Source: Pontederia crassipes (lineage: Eukaryota; Streptophyta; Magnoliopsida; Commelinales; Pontederiaceae). Taken from it: 64,000 nucleotides of DNA. Shown here piece after piece: positions 59,758 through 64,000 of this stretch. The stretch's first letter is position 1. Each line of letters begins with the position of its first letter. The notes under the pieces were generated by a model, which was given only the letters and a program-made list of their open reading frames with translations, was not told the origin of the DNA and did not search any database. A program made the translations under genes and the position numbers. The stretch spans positions 22,200,157 through 22,264,156 of the forward strand of contig CM060192.1 of NCBI GenBank assembly GCA_030549335.1, given 5' to 3'.

Positions 59758-61756
59758 TGTAACGCCCCCAAATCGACCAACGTCACATGGCGAGGATCTC
59801 TCCGAAGACGCTACGAAAACACGATAACTTTGACCAACAATTGATTAAGACTCCTTAAAAACGATAACAAATCAGCAATAGAGATAACAAGAAAATATAG
59901 GATATCAAAATAGCGAAAGTCTCAAAGTATTATAAAATCTTCAAGATAGTCATAATATCTGAGTTACATTAAAGCTCATAATGCGGAAAATAAAGATAAA
60001 GATAACTAGGCCCTCTAGTAGTTCATGTGCTTTACCATTGCTCGAGCTGGTCGCGGCACACGATCTCAACACCATCACTGACCTAGCCCTGTGGAAATCA
60101 AACACAAGGGAGGAGGTCCTCCCGTAAGCTATACAGCCTAGTGGGGATCCATAAAGTACTCAATGCATAACAATAAGTAGCAATAGTCAAAATCAGTAAT
60201 CATGGATAACAAAATCAAGTAAAGAGCATATGATCATTCGATTAGAGATATCAATGGATAGAAGAGATCATGGATCACATAATCATGAGAGGTCACTATA
60301 ATCATGCTGGATGAAGGATCATGCTTCACATATCATCCTCATACTCATATCATTTGTACATTCTCTTTGTGCTTGTATCTTTGTCTTAGCATTAGGTGCC
60401 TTTGGGTGCCTTTAATTTGTGGGGGATTTACGTTGAGCGATCGATACAGTCTTGTGCAGCTAATGAGTGATCAAGCCATGACTAAGGGAGCGACCCTCCA
60501 TGATAAGCACTTGGCATAAGCTGGCCACCACTCCCACTAACATTTTCATCTTTCATGCTTATTCACTTTATCACTTTATCATTCTTGCATACTATAAGGG
60601 GATTGGATCATTGGACAAATCAATTCAAGATCAAGGATTCAGTCACATAACATTTCAATTAGTAGGGAGTAGCACAACACAATCATAGGAAGAATCTAAA
60701 TCAAATCAGCAATCAATATGCATTCTGAATAGGGTTCGGTCGACCGGTCCTCACTGGTCGATCAACCGATTTTCAAGCATCGGTCGACCGATATCTCTGG
60801 ATCGATCGACCGGTTGGTCTTAATACAATATAGTGGACAAGTCCTAAGCACCGGTCGACCGATATCTCTGGATCGGTCGACCGATAACACTTAGTCTGGA
60901 AAGGAGCTTCGATCGGCCGATCGATACAAGGCTCGGAAGGAATGATCGGTCGACCGGTCTCTATCGATCGGTCGATCGATTTGCACATCACTGGTCGACC
61001 GATATTCAGGATCGGTCGACCGGTCCTGATGAAAATAGAATCGGACAGAATTATATAAATTGCGATTTTCAATCTAGAAATGCAATCAATGCATACAATC
61101 AATCATCTAAGCATGGAAGACTAATACAGAACACATCTATAGTCATAATAATCACAAAACATGAATCAAACACAAGAAACATAATCAATCATTCCCTTTC
61201 CATTCCTTCTCATCAATCAAGAACACATTTCATAATAAGAACTCTAATTCTATCCTATTGCTAATCATGTTATGCAGAGGGATTTCGGATTCACCCACCT
61301 CCTTCTGGAGTGATTCTTACTTAAAACCTTTCCGATTATCAATAATCGCTCTCCCCTTGTCGTTCTCCTCCTATGAATCAATCGATTGGAGAAAGAATTA
61401 AGGAAATATCGCTGGAATCAAACCAATGTAGAAAATAGAGAACCTATGCTCCTTGATGGCACATGAAGAGCTCCTACAACAGCATCTTGGTGGCAAAGGG
61501 CAAATGGAGGGGAAGAAGGGGGATGTCCAAGAGAGGCCCTCTTTATATAGGGATTTTGAATGGGTGGAAATGTCCACATTGCCCTTTTTTATCTTATCCA
61601 TAATCTTATCCATTCATATGCATAGGTGTTCATTCTTTATCTTATACATAACCTTATCCATTCATATGCATAGGTGTTCATTCTTGATCTTATCCATTTG
61701 GTTCTCTATTTACTTATTTATTTATTATAATTTAATTTTTTTGTTCGGGTGTTACA
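59758..61756 (+). mobile_element. Solo LTR of a Ty3/gypsy-type element, perfect TSD
   Basis: 1999 bp beginning TGTAACGCCCC and ending CGGGTGTTACA, complementary-looking tips usual for Tekay/Del-type LTRs. GCCAC is duplicated exactly on both sides (59753-59757 and 61757-61761). There is no internal region, so it is the product of LTR-LTR recombination. Its interior holds a cluster of GGTCGACC palindromes. Confidence 0.88.
60728..61025. repeat. GGTCGACCGAT palindrome cluster in the solo LTR
   Basis: About a dozen GGTCGACC or GATCGATCGACC units, often paired as CGGTCGACCGATATCTCTGG followed by ATCGGTCGACCG. The spacing is irregular. Confidence 0.85.
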
Positions 61757-61761
61757 GCCAC

Positions 61762-62035
61762 TGCTGCTCCTGCGCAATTCTGACATACACCGGCGCCGAT
61801 ATTGCTTTCTCACCTTTGACGAACCCCTCTCGAACGATGGCGCTGCCACTGCTCCCTAGCACCTCCGATGACCCCCTCGCGAACTGTTGCTGCTCTTGCA
61901 CGACTCCGGCGATCTCCTGCTCCCTCATGTCCCGGGGGCTTCTCCCCGGGGCACGTCGAGTTATCTTACCATATATTTTCCTTTTCAACCCACTTTTGTA
62001 CTTAGTTTATTTTCTAAATGTGGTGGTGGCAGTTT
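61762..62035. other. Sequence between solo LTR and terminal gypsy element
   Basis: GC-rich near 61780-61960, then AT-rich. No gene is recognised. Confidence 0.4.
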
Positions 62036-62459
62036 TGTAATTTGCACTCCAAAAAAGTGCACCCCCGGAGATGGTCCTCCACACCACACGTCGCAAACCT
62101 ACCACCCGAAATGGTGGTATAGTAGGGGAGACCCGCTAGTCCTCCCCTGAAGCGTTGTAATCATTCCTATTTACTCAACAAAGATTTCAAGCTTCCCTAA
62201 ATCTAGCATTGTGCCTCAAGCGTGGGGTGGCAACCCACAAAAAAGCGTCCCAAGCGATCGAGTGTTACGCCGAGGTGCCCGTTTGTTCACAAACGCCTCC
62301 ACCGAAGAAGTGTTCGCTCAGGACCGTGCGTCCCAAAAGTTGTGGCATACAAAAAGTGGCATAAGCAAGCTTCCGCAAAGCGCTCAAAAGAGTTTGCCTA
62401 GACGTTGGGCACGTCTAGGCGCCGCACGGGTCAGTCGAGCGAAAAATGACCCCGTGACA
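62036..62459 (+). repeat. Probable 5' LTR of the terminal Ty3/gypsy element
   Basis: It ends CCCCGTGACA directly before the primer site. The start at TGTAATTTGC (62036) is a guess from the TG..CA rule, and the partner LTR is outside the window. Confidence 0.45.
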
Positions 62460-62461
62460 AG

Positions 62462-62475
62462 TTGGTATCAGAGCA
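62462..62475 (+). other. Primer binding site (tRNA-Met type)
   Basis: TTGGTATCAGAGC matches the tRNA-iMet 3'-end complement used by many plant LTR retrotransposons. It is intact, unlike the mutated site at 17135. Confidence 0.85.
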
Positions 62476-62520
62476 ACGTTTCTGGGACCGCTCAAGTTGG
62501 CGTTCGACGATCAAGGAGAA

Positions 62521-64000
62521 ATGACGTCGAATTCGGAAATGACGAATGAACCTGTCGCACCGGAGAAGGGCCGCCCCGAGCGAGGGCGCGCCGGCTCGAA
62601 GGACGCCTTGTCCGCCTTCGAGCAACGCCTCGGCCAATTCCAATTGGACGTGGACGAGATGCAAGACCAACTCGCAACGCACGAGCGAGAGTTGGAGAAC
62701 ACCGTGGATCTCGCAACGATGTGGGAAGAGATGACGCCGTTGTATACACGGCTCGAGTCCATAGAGGCGACAATCATGGACATACGGAAGACCTTGGACA
62801 ATGGTCTCTCAAACATGCGATTCAAGATGGAGCAAGAGTTCCAGACCTTCCGGGAGGAGCTCAAGCAACGCTATGGAGATGGGCGGCGTTCCGAGACGCC
62901 CGCCCCGCATGAGGCAAGGATTGATGTGTCGAAGGTACATGAAGGCCTTGAGAAGATCAGTGACTTCCTGTGGAACGTCCGAAAGTACATGAAGGCCTTG
63001 GACGTGACGTCCGGAGCGAGGATGGTGAAGACCGCGTCCTTCTACTTGCAAGATGCGGCGAGTCTATGGTGGCGGTGCCATTGCGATGACGTGGAGCGTG
63101 GCATTGTGGATCCCATTGAGAAGTGGGATGACTTCAAGAGGCAGCTTAACAACTACTTCTCCCCTGCCAAGTCGGAACTGGAGGCCAAGATTGCGTTGTT
63201 CAACATTTGCCAGAAGGGCACGTTGAAGGAGTACGTGAAAGAGTTCACCGAGCTCCGCCTACAGAACTCTCAGGTGGACAAAGACACGTTGTTGGCGCTC
63301 TTCATAAAGGGTTTGAAGCCATGGGCTAGGACGGAGTTGGAGCGACGAGATTGCCCCAACCTCCGCTCGCTAGTCACTGCTGCTGAGTCGCTCGTGGAGT
63401 ATGCCAAAACGAGCACTCCACCAACAAAGCCCTCGGGCAAGGACTATGGTGGGGGAGAGAAGCCAAAGTCGCAAGGAGGCAAGCCGCACTATCAGGACAA
63501 AGAAAAGGAACACCAAGACAGGAGGCCCAACAATGATAGAATCAAGAGGGACGGAAAGCCGCCAAAGCCATGTTATATTTGCAAGGGTCCACATTGGACG
63601 AGCGATTATCCGCAAAAGGCGACGGTCAACGTCATGTATTGCCCCGACGAGAAGGAGGAGGAGGCGTGTCTCAGTTCGATGCACATCCTCAGCGCCATCA
63701 ACGCCTCGAAGGATCCTTCATCGGCCGCTCGACTTTATGCGGACATCGAGTTGAACGGGCAAGTCTTCAACGCTCTCATTGACACGGGAGCATCGAAGTT
63801 GTTCGTGTCGGAAGTGGCCGCCAAGAAGCTGAAGCTGACACTACAGAAGACCAACGCCACGTTCAAGATGGTGAACGCGAAGTCTATCTCGACCACAGGA
63901 ATTTCTCCTGGAGTGAAGGTTCGCATCGGCAAGTGGTCGGGAAGCTTCGACGTGACGGTGGCACCAGTGGATGACTACGAAGTGGTGGCGGGCATCTCTT
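62521..64000 (+). CDS. Ty3/gypsy gag-protease polyprotein, open and running off the window
   Basis: From ATG 62521, 46 bases after the primer site, 493 codons read without a stop to the window end. The N-terminal ~150 residues are Glu/Gln-rich and probably coiled coil. The retrotransposon gag core spans about 160-290, with YLQDAASLWWR at 174-184 and FKRQLNNYFSP. A Lys/Gly-rich basic stretch precedes a CX2CX3HX4 zinc knuckle at C351, C354, H358, in which the fourth ligand is Tyr (Y363) instead of Cys. The protease shows ALIDTGASKLF, with D421-T-G-A-S intact. The primer site and gag layout suggest a chromovirus; a Galadriel/CRM-like assignment is only a guess. This is the best-preserved retroelement frame in the window; RT onward is not visible. 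Confidence 0.88.
   Translation, partial: MTSNSEMTNEPVAPEKGRPERGRAGSKDALSAFEQRLGQFQLDVDEMQDQLATHERELENTVDLATMWEEMTPLYTRLESIEATIMDIRKTLDNGLSNMRFKMEQEFQTFREELKQRYGDGRRSETPAPHEARIDVSKVHEGLEKISDFLWNVRKYMKALDVTSGARMVKTASFYLQDAASLWWRCHCDDVERGIVDPIEKWDDFKRQLNNYFSPAKSELEAKIALFNICQKGTLKEYVKEFTELRLQNSQVDKDTLLALFIKGLKPWARTELERRDCPNLRSLVTAAESLVEYAKTSTPPTKPSGKDYGGGEKPKSQGGKPHYQDKEKEHQDRRPNNDRIKRDGKPPKPCYICKGPHWTSDYPQKATVNVMYCPDEKEEEACLSSMHILSAINASKDPSSAARLYADIELNGQVFNALIDTGASKLFVSEVAAKKLKLTLQKTNATFKMVNAKSISTTGISPGVKVRIGKWSGSFDVTVAPVDDYEVVAGIS

Noticed and set aside
60728..61025. Possible CRISPR-like array from repeated GGTCGACC units
   Set aside because: Units are short palindromes with irregular spacing in a plant LTR; no regular spacers or cas genes.
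61453..62040. 195-codon frame
   Set aside because: It crosses the exact end of the solo LTR at 61756 and includes imperfect tandem copies of a short phrase, so it cannot be an old gene.

Overview
The window is nuclear DNA of a flowering plant. Evidence: large AT-rich intergenic spaces filled with LTR retrotransposons, CACTA and MITE-type DNA transposons, and two ordinary plant genes, one with a 5'UTR intron. A single-exon, very GC-rich gene beside an AT-rich, intron-containing gene fits a monocot outside the grasses, but that placement is inference. I see no bacterial, organellar or viral gene set, no tRNA or rRNA, and no CRISPR array.

Only two intact host genes are supported, both on the minus strand. 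One, at 3849-4922, is a GATL-type GT8 glycosyltransferase acting in the cell wall/Golgi. The other, at 55247-55927, is an RMA1/RNF185-type RING E3 ubiquitin ligase with a C-terminal membrane anchor. It has a probable 507-bp 5'UTR intron, two uORFs and a promoter rich in TGGGCY motifs.

Layout. 0.36-3.5 kb: a terminal-inverted-repeat element split by a 1.7-kb CACTA element (420-2127, TSD CTT). 6.5-10.4 kb: non-autonomous DNA elements, namely a repeat-cored element with an 11-bp flanking repeat, a Tourist-like element and a 277-bp hAT MITE. 10.6-36.2 kb: one decayed Ty1/copia element (minus strand) that has been inserted into at least four times. The insertions are an Athila/Tat-like solo LTR (about 11.3-13.2 kb), a Ty3/gypsy element with a ~3.1-kb LTR (14016-19432), a whole Athila-type Ty3/gypsy element with LTRs and TSD (21496-31906), and a 3.2-kb CACTA element (32977-36185) that landed three bases from the end of the copia LTR. 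39.1-44.1 kb: a second, nearly complete copia element. 46.4-47.1 kb: a pair of ~115-bp inverted repeats. 47.7-53.0 kb: a degenerate plus-strand Ty3/gypsy polyprotein split by a 748-bp MITE. 58.2-59.5 kb: an AT-rich tandem repeat. 59.8-61.8 kb: a solo LTR with a perfect 5-bp TSD. 62.0 kb to the end: the 5' end of a Ty3/gypsy element whose gag-protease frame is still open for 1480 bases and runs off the window.

The genes do not form a pathway. The main biology is the order of transposition events, which nested TSDs date relative to one another, and several repeat motifs shared between unrelated elements.
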